Position numbers and translations under genes: made by a program
Notes under the pieces: model-generated
The model's input: only the letters and a program-made list of their open reading frames with translations
Databases searched by the model: none
Told to the model about the DNA's origin: nothing
Assembly: GCA_029298735.1 (NCBI GenBank)
Contig: JANSLP010000106.1
Span: forward strand, 1 to 64,000
Length of the DNA stretch: 64,000 nucleotides
From: Ophiostoma sp. CBS 140.51
Lineage: Eukaryota > Ascomycota > Sordariomycetes > Ophiostomatales > Ophiostomataceae
Reading direction: 5' to 3'
Shown here: one piece after another, positions 1 through 8,769 of the stretch
Layout: the number at the start of each line of letters is the position of its first letter
How positions within the stretch are numbered: the stretch's first letter is position 1

Positions 1-151
1 ACTTCTTATATATGCAAAACGGTGGGCGGCAGCGACGGTTTTCTTTGGGCAGGCGTTGTGTCTATTTCAACTTGAGTTTTGGTTTTCTTTTTTTTTTTTT
101 TTGGTTCTGCTTTCTTTTCAACTCAATTCCACATTCACCTCACCACCAATC

Positions 152-1417
152 ATGTGGTCCTCACCCATCTTTGCCTGGGCCGCGGCGACGGGCAACCTCG
201 CTCTTCGACATCTGCCTCTCTTGAGCCGACAAGATGTCGACGCCTCCGCCGGCACCTCTTCCATCACCTCCAACCCCGTCCTCTTGATTGGTGGCGGTTC
301 TTCTGGGGCGATTGCTGCCGCTACATTTGACGGTTCCGTCTTTAACATTGTCGCAAACACGACCCTCGAGGGCACCGATCCGAGCTGGCTGCTGTACAAG
401 GATCCCAATCTGGTGTATGCCGTCGACGAGAACTCCAACATTACACGACTCTTTGAGTTTAACGCCACAACCAACAGCTTTGACCTCCTGCAAGAGGCAC
501 AGGGATCGTCCGGGGTTGTGTTTTTGGAGTACAACCTCGAGTCCACCCGCATGGTCGGCGCCGCCTATGGAGCGGGTCAAGTGGACGTCTGGGACGTGTC
601 CGCTCCAGACGGCAGTATGACACTCCTCAAACAGATTGTCAGTGATGACCCGCTGGGACCAAACACTGCACGGCAAGACGCACCGCATCCTCATCAAGCC
701 TTGTTGGAGTCTAGTGGACGGTTCTTTGTCGTCAACGACCTCGGTACCGACACTTTGTTGGTCATCGACTCTCTGGACGACGCTTTCGAAGTCGTCAACC
801 ACGTCAGGGTCCCCGACGCCGGCTGCGGTCCCCGCCACGGCGCTTTTTTCCCCGCAACGGGCGCCGATTTCCCGACAAACTATCTCGTGGTGTGCGAGCT
901 GCTGAGCTTGGTCGAGGTGTATTCACTCAACTTTACCAGTGAGGGCAATCTCACGTTCGCCCACCTCCAGTCGATCAGTACCTTTGACCCCGCGGCACCC
1001 CCTGCCAACGCCACGACGGCCACCGCCGCCGAGATTGTCGTGTCGGCCGACAACCAGCACGCCTATGTGAGCAACCGCAACACGGGGAACGAGACGGACA
1101 GTCTGGCGCATTTTGGCGTGACGGGGGCTATTGGTAGCAGCAGCGGTGACTCTCTGACTCTCACCTTTGTCGAGTTGATCTCGTCCGGCGGCCTACAACC
1201 ACGCATGGTTTCACTCAGCACAACAGACGGCACCGAGTCGGTCGTCTTCACGACCAACCAAGACGGCGCGGCCGGCCTGCTGGCCATTTCGCGGGACAGC
1301 ACAAGCGGCAACTTGACAGCAGATGTGAGTTCGGCGCCGAGTGTGCCACTGTCCGTGTTTGGTACGGCAGGGAACGGGCCGCAGTACGTCCAGCAGGTGC
1401 CCATCATTCTGGGTTAG
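152..1417 (+). CDS. Lactonase-like seven-bladed beta-propeller protein (3-carboxymuconate cyclase type)
   Basis: Single exon, 421 residues. The reading frame is open further upstream, but the first ATG is at 152, after a leader ending in CACCACCAATC. The protein resembles the fungal lactonase/6-phosphogluconolactonase-like propeller family (PF10282), often annotated as 3-carboxy-cis,cis-muconate lactonizing enzyme. Typical blade motifs are visible: DAPHPHQ followed by RFFVVNDLGTDTLLVID, then GCGPRHGAFFP, and late in the protein a SADNQHAYVSNRN strand. Family members open or close lactone rings in aromatic or sugar catabolism, but many fungal paralogues have no proven substrate. Several N-glycosylation sequons (NAT, NLT, NTT) and an N-terminus of only weak hydrophobicity leave secretion undecided. 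The gene is convergent with the CCCH gene; their stops are 112 bp apart. Fold assignment is firm, substrate is not. Confidence 0.85.
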   Translation: MWSSPIFAWAAATGNLALRHLPLLSRQDVDASAGTSSITSNPVLLIGGGSSGAIAAATFDGSVFNIVANTTLEGTDPSWLLYKDPNLVYAVDENSNITRLFEFNATTNSFDLLQEAQGSSGVVFLEYNLESTRMVGAAYGAGQVDVWDVSAPDGSMTLLKQIVSDDPLGPNTARQDAPHPHQALLESSGRFFVVNDLGTDTLLVIDSLDDAFEVVNHVRVPDAGCGPRHGAFFPATGADFPTNYLVVCELLSLVEVYSLNFTSEGNLTFAHLQSISTFDPAAPPANATTATAAEIVVSADNQHAYVSNRNTGNETDSLAHFGVTGAIGSSSGDSLTLTFVELISSGGLQPRMVSLSTTDGTESVVFTTNQDGAAGLLAISRDSTSGNLTADVSSAPSVPLSVFGTAGNGPQYVQQVPIILG

Positions 1418-1529
1418 GTGTAGACAGCAATTGTAGACAATTTGATTTATTAATTCGTTGTAGCTAAACGTATTACACATAAACTGAACCACCTCCTCTC
1501 CTGCTACTCACCCTCCAACAACCTCGTTG

Positions 1530-3044
1530 CTACGCGGGTAGAAAAGACACCCCATCATTCCGTACATACAGCCTCGCCCGCTTGTCTTCACACGATGGGT
1601 CCTGCACACCGGGCAGCACCAGACTCAGTTGCGTCCGTCCTTCTGCAGCATGGGTGGACGCCGTTTGTATGATTTGTCGTAGAAACGAGACCAGCCTCTG
1701 CAGGTGCTGCTGGTTCTCGGCCTCCCACTGTTGCAGGCGGTCCTCCACGCTCTGCACGCTGACATTGGCCTCGAATGTACCGTTGGAATGCCCCGCTTCG
1801 TACAGTTGCGGCGTCCGTCCAAAGTAGAGCTGGCTCTCCGGCCGGCAGCAGACATACCTCGCCAACGCCTTTGGCCCAAGGTCGGCCATTATTTGGGGTT
1901 TGGCGGCGTCGTACGTCTTGATTTCGACGACGTGGGATGCTGACGTTGGAGTGGATGGCCCGCAGGGCCATTCAACGGAGAGAGTGGACGAGGAGACGTC
2001 TGACATCTCCTCATCCTCATCTTCAACACCCTCCATCAACACGGAAAAGCGTGAACCTTTTGTCTTGGGCGGACTGGACGGCGTCGACATTGCCATTTTG
2101 GGCGAGACGGGCGGCGACGGGAGGTGTCCTCTGTCTCTCCATGGTGTCGTCGACTTCGACTTCGCCTTCTCCACCTGGTCATACTTTCCATCCGCCTCGC
2201 AGTGCAGGGCAATGCGCAGTCCGCCCAGTTCGTAGTACAGCACACGGTGGTGGGAGAAGGAGCCTCGCAAAGAGGCGGGGAGGTCGTCGGGGTAGCGGCA
2301 TGTCGCCGCCGCAAAATTGCTGCCGTAGCCATAGCTAATGTCGTGGTTGGGATCGTCTTTCCAGGGTTGGAGGAGGACTACCCGACGCCCGACGCCGGTA
2401 GGCGGAGGGCCACCCCCACCCCGACTGATGTCGGGAATGGTTGGGACTGACCGCACCTCCACATCCACGCGCTTCGTCATCCCCGTGGTGCGGACCAGAT
2501 GGTCGTACAGCCTGTACACACTCCCGGCACTGGCGACGACATCACACGTGCCGTCCAGCACGTCCACGTCGGGGGACATGCACTGCACCGAGCGGATTAG
2601 TGGTTCTAGTCTGTAGGTATAAACGGGATACACCGCCGGTACACTGCTGTCGCCATCCGGTTTTAGTTGGAGAGCAGCGGTCGGCGGCGAGAACTGTGGC
2701 GGACACCCGGGGACGGCAATCCTGTTGTCGCCCAGCTTGTTAAAGCTGCCCAGCACGCGTTCGCCAGTGATGCCGACATGGCCAGAAAGAGGCGTGGCTT
2801 CTTCGAGTGTCTCCCCTTCGGACAACCCGTCGACAATGAGTGACCACCGCTTGCGACCCTTGTCCATTAGACCCTTGTAACGCTCGACACTGTGAGCATA
2901 CTTGGTCTGGTCCTCGGCCGGGTGAAAGTAGGTACATTTCCCCTTGCGGAAATTTTTGCAGTTGAAGCCGAATTTGCAACGGCCGTGGTGGCTGTAGCCG
3001 GTCGGGTTGGTGGACCGTCTGGTTGAGCGCCAGGGGGTTGACAT
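1530..3044 (-). CDS. CCCH zinc-finger protein with a fungal 'GGPP synthetase-like' central region
   Basis: Single exon of 504 residues starting at the ATG at 3044 (MSTPWRS). The frame is open to 3110, but only through non-ATG codons. Residues about 22-41 form one CCCH finger (C-X5-C-X7-C-X3-H, starting GRCKFGFNC), the type that usually binds RNA. The central part (VDVLDGTCDVVASAGSVYRL, then a YELGGLRIALHCEAD motif) resembles fungal proteins that databases often label geranylgeranyl pyrophosphate synthetase. I see no DDXXD prenyltransferase motif, so that label is probably wrong. A Ser/Pro/acidic low-complexity linker (about residues 300-365) precedes a C-terminal helical region that includes ENQQHLQRLVSFLRQ. 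Function unknown; RNA binding is inferred from the finger only. Confidence 0.8.
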   Translation of the reverse strand: MSTPWRSTRRSTNPTGYSHHGRCKFGFNCKNFRKGKCTYFHPAEDQTKYAHSVERYKGLMDKGRKRWSLIVDGLSEGETLEEATPLSGHVGITGERVLGSFNKLGDNRIAVPGCPPQFSPPTAALQLKPDGDSSVPAVYPVYTYRLEPLIRSVQCMSPDVDVLDGTCDVVASAGSVYRLYDHLVRTTGMTKRVDVEVRSVPTIPDISRGGGGPPPTGVGRRVVLLQPWKDDPNHDISYGYGSNFAAATCRYPDDLPASLRGSFSHHRVLYYELGGLRIALHCEADGKYDQVEKAKSKSTTPWRDRGHLPSPPVSPKMAMSTPSSPPKTKGSRFSVLMEGVEDEDEEMSDVSSSTLSVEWPCGPSTPTSASHVVEIKTYDAAKPQIMADLGPKALARYVCCRPESQLYFGRTPQLYEAGHSNGTFEANVSVQSVEDRLQQWEAENQQHLQRLVSFLRQIIQTASTHAAEGRTQLSLVLPGVQDPSCEDKRARLYVRNDGVSFLPA

Positions 3045-3656
3045 CGTGAGGTGGGTAGTCAGAAAAAAAAAAGAAGAAAATGGAGAAGATGTTATTGTGG
3101 CGAGTTGCACAGTTTGACAGGTTCACATCAATGTACACAGGCGATTGTCGTCGTTTATGTATGAGGTGCAGAAAAGACTTTCATACATATAAAGAGTGCC
3201 AGCCTTAAGAGAACGTACGGGTAGACATCCAAAGTCAATTGGGATGAGGCTCTACTATTACACTCTTCAGAAGAAGCGGATGCTCAAGCTCAGCCTTGCC
3301 CTCTTTGGTTTCTAGGCGACACCATCATGCAACTGTCCACGCAGCTGTCCGCGCAATCGTCTATTGTTGATGTCTTCTTTCCATCACAGTCAATCTGTCC
3401 AGCCTTGGACTGACGTGGACATGCTGGCTGCCAACCAGAAATTAAATCGTAATGTTGCTGCTTCCCCGCGTTGGATGAGAACGTGCAATCGGTCGCTCAG
3501 CCTCACTTTGTTCTGTCGTCAAGCGAAAGCCAATTGCAATTGACACCAGGCAGCAACTGCACTTTTGGATGCTGCAAGCAGCACGCGGCTGGATGAGTGT
3601 GGGTGGTTTCGCGAGCGGCCCCATTGGCGGGCCGTCAATGCAACCAACCCTTCTCA
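3045..3656. other. Intergenic, no gene seen
   Basis: Upstream region of the CCCH gene and downstream region of the HAD gene. An A-rich tract (ten A in a row near 3065) lies in the CCCH 5' leader. Short open frames here lack codon bias and start signals. A TATA-like ATATAAA near 3188 points to the + strand, where no gene follows. Confidence 0.5.
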
Positions 3657-4571
3657 TCACTGTGGTGCATCCCCCTCCACCTTTAACAGCCACTCAACAA
3701 ATAAGGCGGCACTGTCGACACCCACGACGACGGCATCTGAGGGTGCACCAAACAGTCGACCCAGCGGCTGTGGGGGGAGGTCGCCAAGCGTCCGCACGAC
3801 AAAGTTTCCATTTTCTCCTGCAGGCTCACACTCGACCAAGACTGCATTCCATCCTGCAGCATGAGCACCGGCAACGTCCCTGGGCGCCTCGTCGCCGACA
3901 TAGACCTTGTCCCAGTGGGCGGGGCCGGCGTCTGCGTCTGCGTCTGCGTCGACACCGCCCACCCTTGGCAGCAACTCCTCGGCCGCACGAAAGATGGCCG
4001 GGTCGGGTTTCTCGATGCCGACATCATAAGACATGCAATGGAAGTCGATGTCGTAGGTCGAGGGTGACGGTGACACCGTCGTCTCTTTGCCATACCGAAG
4101 AGGACTCACTCTTAGGCCAAAAGACGACAGGATGCCGGGCACGCGGTCGTCCGAGTTGGTAATGACGCCGACGACGATCCTTCTGTAGGCGCTCTGTCTC
4201 TCTTTTAGAGAGCGCATCAGCCTGGGCAGCCGCTCGTCCATGGTGTAGCCCTCGCTGGATGCGAACCGTTCCAACAGTTGTGGTGCCAGGCCGGGGGGGA
4301 CTGTCTCGACAAACGGCCGGAAGGTCTCCTCAATCACTTGCGTCCACCACGCCGTCGCGCCCATCCCGCTCGTCCAGCGGCCATAGTTGGGGTGCTTGCG
4401 GGATTGTTGTTTGAACGCGGTGCGAAAGGCCGTCCTCAGCTGAGAGTCCGAAACGTCTGTGGCCAGTCCAAATTGACGGCGCGCGACGTCGCCGTACTGC
4501 CTTTCGATTGGCTGTTTGATGCGGAAGAGCGTGCCGAACGCGTCAAAGCAGAGCAAGAGGTTGCGTTTCAT
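3657..4571 (-). CDS. HAD-superfamily hydrolase, HDHD3-like
   Basis: Single exon, 304 residues, start ATG at 4571. The frame continues upstream through the tandem repeat, but that part is noncoding leader. HAD motifs occur in order: motif I DAFGTLF (nucleophile Asp10), motif II VVGVITNSDD, motif III lysine in GIEKPDPAIFRAAEELLP, and motif IV VYVGDEAPRDVAGAHAAGW with the acidic metal ligands. The second motif I aspartate (normally two residues after the nucleophile) is Phe12. This occurs in HDHD3-type relatives but weakens a claim of phosphatase activity. A short run of alternating Asp-Ala (near DADADADAG) is encoded by a GCGTCT repeat at 3930-3950. The substrate cannot be read from sequence. 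The CCCH gene lies downstream on the same strand, 612 bp away. Confidence 0.85.
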   Translation of the reverse strand: MKRNLLLCFDAFGTLFRIKQPIERQYGDVARRQFGLATDVSDSQLRTAFRTAFKQQSRKHPNYGRWTSGMGATAWWTQVIEETFRPFVETVPPGLAPQLLERFASSEGYTMDERLPRLMRSLKERQSAYRRIVVGVITNSDDRVPGILSSFGLRVSPLRYGKETTVSPSPSTYDIDFHCMSYDVGIEKPDPAIFRAAEELLPRVGGVDADADADAGPAHWDKVYVGDEAPRDVAGAHAAGWNAVLVECEPAGENGNFVVRTLGDLPPQPLGRLFGAPSDAVVVGVDSAALFVEWLLKVEGDAPQ

Positions 4572-4590
4572 TGTGATGTGGGGTGTGTAT

Positions 4591-4722
4591 GTGTGTTTGT
4601 GTGTTTGTGTGTTTGTGTGTTTGTGTGTTTGTGTGTTTGTGTGTTTGTGTGTTTGTGTGTTTGTGTGTTTGTGTGTTTGTGTGTTTGTGTGTTTGTGTGT
4701 TTGTGTGTTTGTGTGTTTGTGT
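4591..4722. repeat. 8-bp microsatellite (GTGTGTTT), about 16 copies
   Basis: A near-perfect tandem array of the octamer GTGTGTTT on the + strand (AAACACAC on the transcribed strand). It begins 20 bp upstream of the HAD start codon, so it lies in that gene's 5' leader or core promoter. Because 8 is not a multiple of 3, all frames stay open and give artefactual His-Thr-Asn-Gln repeat ORFs on the minus strand and Val-Cys-Leu repeats on the plus strand. Such arrays change length by slippage. Confidence 0.95.
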
Positions 4723-5230
4723 TGAAGAGAGATGATGCTTGATGCATGATGTATGATGTATGACGATGTTGGTGTCAATGTCCACTGCCAACAGCTGCTT
4801 ATGTGGGGCTGTCGGCGCTGTATGTCGTAGTTTTGTTGACGTTCGGGTGGGGCAGAAACAAGGGGCAGCCGCTAACTCACATTGAAATCGAGTGGAAGCA
4901 CGGCTGATTTGTTGTCTGCTGTCTTTGTCTTCCCATTCAATCTCTTCATCCTGTTGGGTCTCCTCTCCTGTCATCTTTGCCTTCTATCCGATCTCAATGG
5001 GCCTCAATGGGATATAGACGAGGTGAAAGAGAAAAGTAATACAAGACGAAAGAATTGCCACCCATAGCAGTCCACCAAAACAGACTCTCTCTTCATCCGT
5101 TATTGTCATAAACTCTCATTAACCATTCAGCTCCTATATTCCTATATAACAGGTATCAAATTACATCAGACTGAACTGGACATCAACTCGTATTGCAAGA
5201 TCCAGCGCCTGTCGGCGCCTCCTCTCGCTC
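4723..5230. other. Intergenic, no gene seen
   Basis: Upstream of the HAD gene and downstream of the papain-fold-like gene. Moderately AT-rich. Short frames such as 4882-5067 have no recognisable product. Nothing supported. Confidence 0.5.
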
Positions 5231-6121
5231 TCAATGCGAATGGTGACTGTCCACCTTCTTTGTGTTGTCGTCCATGACCTTCTTGGCAAAGTCGACAATG
5301 CCCTGGAAATAGTCCTTCTTCTTTTGGGTGACACTGTCGTCCGTCGCCAGCTCACCTTCGGCCGGCTCCACCACTTCCGGTTCGTCCGGAGCCGTCGCCG
5401 AAAACAGGTCGGCAATCGTGCCCTTGCCCGTCGCCCGCTGGTACACCGCAAATGCCGTCCCAAACTCCCGGTGCTTGCCCACCTGGATCGCGTCCAGTAG
5501 AAAGAGGGCAAAATTCTGGCAGTTGTTGCTAATCAGATTGTACGCGGGACGCTTCTGCCGCATATTGAAAATGACCATCTCGCCCGTCTGCCGCAGCGCC
5601 TCGTCATTGAAATGCGTCTTGCCCACTTCAAACGTGTGCCACTCGTCCGTCACGACCTTTTCGTTGATGTAAATAACATCCAGGTGCTCGTCCATCCACA
5701 GCTCGTGGCAATAGTCGCCCACCAGCACGGCCCAATGTTGCGTGGGGTCGGGGTACCGATGGATCTTGTCCGTAATCAACTTCCCCAAGCCTGTCTTCTC
5801 GGCGAACCATTTGCCGGCAAACCCGGCGACGGGGTGCCAGCCAATGTGCACTGTGCGTTCGGGGCCGTGGATCTGGGCTTCGGCGGGGGGAACGACATTA
5901 GGACGGGCGCCGAGTCCCAGCGTCTGCTGCAGCTTGAGCTTCCCCTTTAAGAGTTCATTCTCGCCAAAGGAGAGTCCGCTCTTAAAGAGTCCCTTGAGGC
6001 GTTCGCGCTTTGAGTGCGACTCTTCGTGTCCGTCGTCGCTGCTTTCGTGGTCGCCCACGGCCGTCGCCGCCTCGGCCACTTCGGGGCTCTCCGCCGCCAT
6101 TTCCGCAATGGAGGAGTGCAT
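5231..6121 (-). CDS. Putative papain-fold (PPPDE/LRAT-like) thiol hydrolase
   Basis: Single exon, 296 residues from the ATG at 6121 (MHSSIAEM); the frame upstream of this has no ATG. Residues 1-40 are acidic and probably disordered. Residues about 90-215 carry an HWAVLVGDYCHELW strand with His129 and, about 70 residues later, a YNLISNNCQNFALFLLDAI helix with Cys201. A His early and an N-C-Q-N-F cysteine helix later is the order of permuted papain-like folds (PPPDE deubiquitinase-like peptidases, LRAT acyltransferases, NlpC/P60). I infer a cysteine hydrolase or transferase, possibly acting on ubiquitin-like conjugates or lipids; the family choice is tentative. A Lys-rich acidic tail ends in a His-rich stretch (DSHHSH). 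No signal peptide or membrane segment. Confidence 0.7.
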   Translation of the reverse strand: MHSSIAEMAAESPEVAEAATAVGDHESSDDGHEESHSKRERLKGLFKSGLSFGENELLKGKLKLQQTLGLGARPNVVPPAEAQIHGPERTVHIGWHPVAGFAGKWFAEKTGLGKLITDKIHRYPDPTQHWAVLVGDYCHELWMDEHLDVIYINEKVVTDEWHTFEVGKTHFNDEALRQTGEMVIFNMRQKRPAYNLISNNCQNFALFLLDAIQVGKHREFGTAFAVYQRATGKGTIADLFSATAPDEPEVVEPAEGELATDDSVTQKKKDYFQGIVDFAKKVMDDNTKKVDSHHSH

Positions 6122-6853
6122 CTGATGTGCCGGTAGTGTTTGAGGGAGGGTGTGTCGCACGACGGAGTCGACAAAGCTGTCGTGGTGGTTGAGTGTCAGA
6201 GCAAGTCGTGACGGCGAATGTCGTGTTGCGTCATTTGGGGGAGGGACCCTTTTATTTTCTTTACGAGCGGCGCACGGCTTTGCGACGTGGATGCGCTGGC
6301 CGGAAAGAACCCCTCACTAGGCCCTAGACTGCGCCAGGGAACGCGCAACATGCGCCCAGCGCCAGCCAATGAAATTCAATAAACTGTGCGCCAGGAACCA
6401 GGAGGGAGCCCAAACGGAGAACCCAGCTGCCGACAGCGCTAAAAGCTTGAGTTGAGGTTCAGCCGCACCGCGCGATCGAGACCAGACGACGATCTCAATC
6501 GACAGTACTTTCAACGCTCATGTGGCGATAATGACTTTTATTGATAAGAGTTTAAAGAAAGTTAAAGGCAACTATGATTGTATCCTTTGATCCTTTGCTA
6601 ACAACGGAATCAAGAAAGGGAGAGTAGAGAGAAACCGTGTTGAAACAAAGTTAATGTTTATTCAAAATTGAATAAAACATTTTAAAAAAGAAAAAAGAAA
6701 AAAAGAAAAGAAAAAAAGGCAATTTATAAACTCATAGCTCATCTAAAACTGAATTTATTTGTGAAAAGAGCCTTTTATTTTACTTGTTCACTTGGTACAT
6801 TGATTTCCTTGCAACACAACACACACCAGACTCGACAAACAATAAAATTGTAA
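6122..6853. other. Intergenic; promoter of the papain-fold-like gene, AT-rich toward the tRNA
   Basis: The first 200 bp are GC-moderate and contain an ATAAAA-rich stretch (minus strand, near 6250) that may serve as a core promoter about 130 bp upstream of the start. From 6530 on the DNA is very AT-rich, with an A-rich tract at 6685-6717. No coding signal. Confidence 0.5.
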
Positions 6854-6934
6854 GGCAACATGCCAGAGTGGTTAATGGGTAAGACTCGAAATCTTATGGC
6901 TTCGGCCGCGTAGGTTCAAATCCTGCTGTTGTCG
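6854..6934 (+). tRNA. tRNA-Ser (anticodon CGA)
   Basis: 81-nt class II tRNA folded by eye. Acceptor arms GGCAACA (6854-6860) and TGTTGTC (6927-6933) pair with one G-T wobble, followed by discriminator G. The anticodon stem TAAGA/TCTTA encloses loop CTCGAAA with anticodon CGA. The long variable arm GGC-TTCG-GCC is diagnostic of tRNA-Ser. The T arm is GTAGG-TTCAAAT-CCTGC. A Pol III terminator of five T follows at once (6935-6939). No intron. It decodes UCG serine codons. Confidence 0.95.
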
Positions 6935-7015
6935 TTTTTGTCGTTTGTCTTTTTGTTGTCGTTTCTTTTTGTTTTTACCAAATGTCCATCAACACATGTC
7001 CTCCAACATCACTTC

Positions 7016-7894
7016 TTAAATCTTCGCCGCCGCAATGATCGGTCCGCCCGGTCCCTCCTGCAGGAAAGCCACCGCCTCGGTGCCGTGGTGCATCGCCGAC
7101 TTTGGGACAGGCAGAGGGACCGTCAGGTTGCCGCCCTGCCATTGGCCGGCCTTGGTAATGTCAATGACGGCGTTGTGGTGCGGCAGTTTCTTGCCCTTGT
7201 TGGGTCCCTTGCCGATTTTGATGTTTTGGTCGGATGAGCGGTAGGTGGCCACAAGGATGTCGTAGACGGGAGTCGACGGAGCCGCGGCAGCGGCAGTTGT
7301 CGGCACGCCGTCCGTGCTCTCAGTCTCGGTCGTGGTATGGCTATGACTGTGCCCATGAGAGTGCTGGCCCGGTGCATCCGAGTCAATCCGCACCTCCGTG
7401 TCGTTGGCATCCAAATACACATGCCACGGCAGCTGGATCCCCGACCGCGCGCGGTCCACCGTCTCGTGCACTTCGTCGGCTCCCTTGGCGCCAGAAGCAT
7501 CGGCTAGTCCGTTGACGACAACCTGCGGCGTAAATAAAGTGTTGCGTCCCCACCGTTTGACGTACGCACGCTGCCGCTGGTCGCCAGGGCCGTTGCTGGC
7601 CAGTGTATCCTTCCACCCGAGATGGTCAAACAGCGTGACGTTGTAAGTCAGTAGCAAACGGTTGGGCCGCTCGGTGGCGGCCTTGATGATGGACGGGACG
7701 GCGGGCGGGCATGAGACACAGCCCTGCGATTGGAACAGTTCCACGAGCGCTAAAGGCTCAAAGTCGACAAAGCACGCGCCCGTGTGCTGATGGTTGGGGT
7801 CGTCGCCGACAGGGTTGCCGTTGTCGTCCAGCGTGATGGAGCAGACCAAGGGCGCTGGCTTCTTGCGGCGGAAAAGGCGGCGAAGGAAGGACAT
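7016..7894 (-). CDS. DUF1223 (thioredoxin-fold) protein
   Basis: Single exon, 292 residues, start ATG at 7894. The N-terminus is a basic patch (MSFLRRLFRRKKPAP). The DUF1223 signature (PF06764) follows: VELFQSQGCVSCPPA with a CXXC pair (Cys59, Cys62), then LLTYNVTLFDHLGWKDTLAS and YVKRWGRNTLFTPQVVVNGL, where the second motif matches the cis-Pro side of a thioredoxin fold. Family members occur in bacteria and fungi, and their activity is not established; the CXXC suggests redox chemistry or metal binding. An internal His-rich stretch (HSHGHSHSHTT, about residues 192-202) could bind metal. A TATA element lies about 130 bp upstream. The 3' end is 81 bp from the tRNA-Ser gene. Confidence 0.88.
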   Translation of the reverse strand: MSFLRRLFRRKKPAPLVCSITLDDNGNPVGDDPNHQHTGACFVDFEPLALVELFQSQGCVSCPPAVPSIIKAATERPNRLLLTYNVTLFDHLGWKDTLASNGPGDQRQRAYVKRWGRNTLFTPQVVVNGLADASGAKGADEVHETVDRARSGIQLPWHVYLDANDTEVRIDSDAPGQHSHGHSHSHTTTETESTDGVPTTAAAAAPSTPVYDILVATYRSSDQNIKIGKGPNKGKKLPHHNAVIDITKAGQWQGGNLTVPLPVPKSAMHHGTEAVAFLQEGPGGPIIAAAKI

Positions 7895-8022
7895 GATGGG
7901 AGGTTTGGTGGTGGCGGTGTTGAAGGTGGGTTTGTTGGGTGGATCGAGGCGAAGTGATGATGGTGATGGTGATGATGAAGATGAAAGTCTGTAAACGAGG
8001 GATTGTCTGGTCTGGCCACGTA

Positions 8023-8029
8023 CTTATAT
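8023..8029 (-). promoter_or_regulatory. TATA-like box of the DUF1223 gene
   Basis: The minus strand reads GATATAAGTA, 130 bp upstream of the start codon at 7894. Position and sequence fit a fungal core promoter element. Inferred, not measured. Confidence 0.45.
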
Positions 8030-8769
8030 CCCAATTGTTCAGTACGATTCACGGCCCTCGTCCAAAAGGGGAAGTTTTGATTAGTTGATTAGTCTGATGG
8101 AAAATGATGACGGCCATTTTCCAGACTTAAACAGCGCCCATCTCACCCAGCAAGCAAAGAATGTCTGATGCACGACAGAAGGCTGTGTTTCTTTTCACTT
8201 TCCTACTCTCGTCATCTGTTTTACCCAAATAAGAAACGTCCGCATCTCATCCTTCGCGAATTCTTGCATCTCTTTCTCACTCCTTGTTGATAGTCATTCT
8301 CAGCCGTGGGTCATCACGAGAATACCAGCCAATCAGCCAGCACCATCTCTGGCCGTGCAGCTGGCAACCCCGGAAGGCATGCAAGTTTGAACTCTTCAGG
8401 GCTGGCATGGCCTGGCACGGAGGCAAATACGGTGAGATGCATGTCGTATCTAGGCGGGCCAGCGCCGGGAGGGACAGTAAGTTTTTGCGCGGGGGTGGAG
8501 AGGTTGACAAGGGGTCATGTAGAGTGGCTCGAGTGGCTACAATAAACAAAACAGTGGCGAGTAAGTGATCAAAAGGGAAATATCGATTATGATTATGATT
8601 ATGGTTATTATTATTGTTATCATTATCATTAGTAGAATACATTGTACTGCGGCCGCTTGAGCTTGTCTTGATACACGGGCAACTCACACTGGAGTCTCGT
8701 AGCTGCTCACAACTGCCAAGAAGCCTACTGGCAGATTGCTTTGTCCGACGCACTGTCGTATCTTGATAC
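8030..8769. other. Intergenic with ATTATG/ATT-type short repeats
   Basis: Distal promoter of the DUF1223 gene and flank of the F-box-like pseudogene. Positions 8583-8635 hold an imperfect trinucleotide/hexanucleotide repeat (GATTAT, TTATTA, CATTAT units). No coding sequence recognised. Confidence 0.5.

Noticed and set aside
56..151. N-terminal extension of the lactonase-like protein
   Set aside because: Begins at TTG; the first ATG in frame is at 152.
4543..4974. Long repetitive ORFs of His-Thr-Asn-Gln or Val-Cys-Leu units
   Set aside because: An 8-bp microsatellite keeps every frame open; no other coding evidence.
8584..8635. CRISPR-like or direct-repeat array
   Set aside because: Simple ATT/ATG microsatellite with no spacer structure; fungal nuclear DNA.
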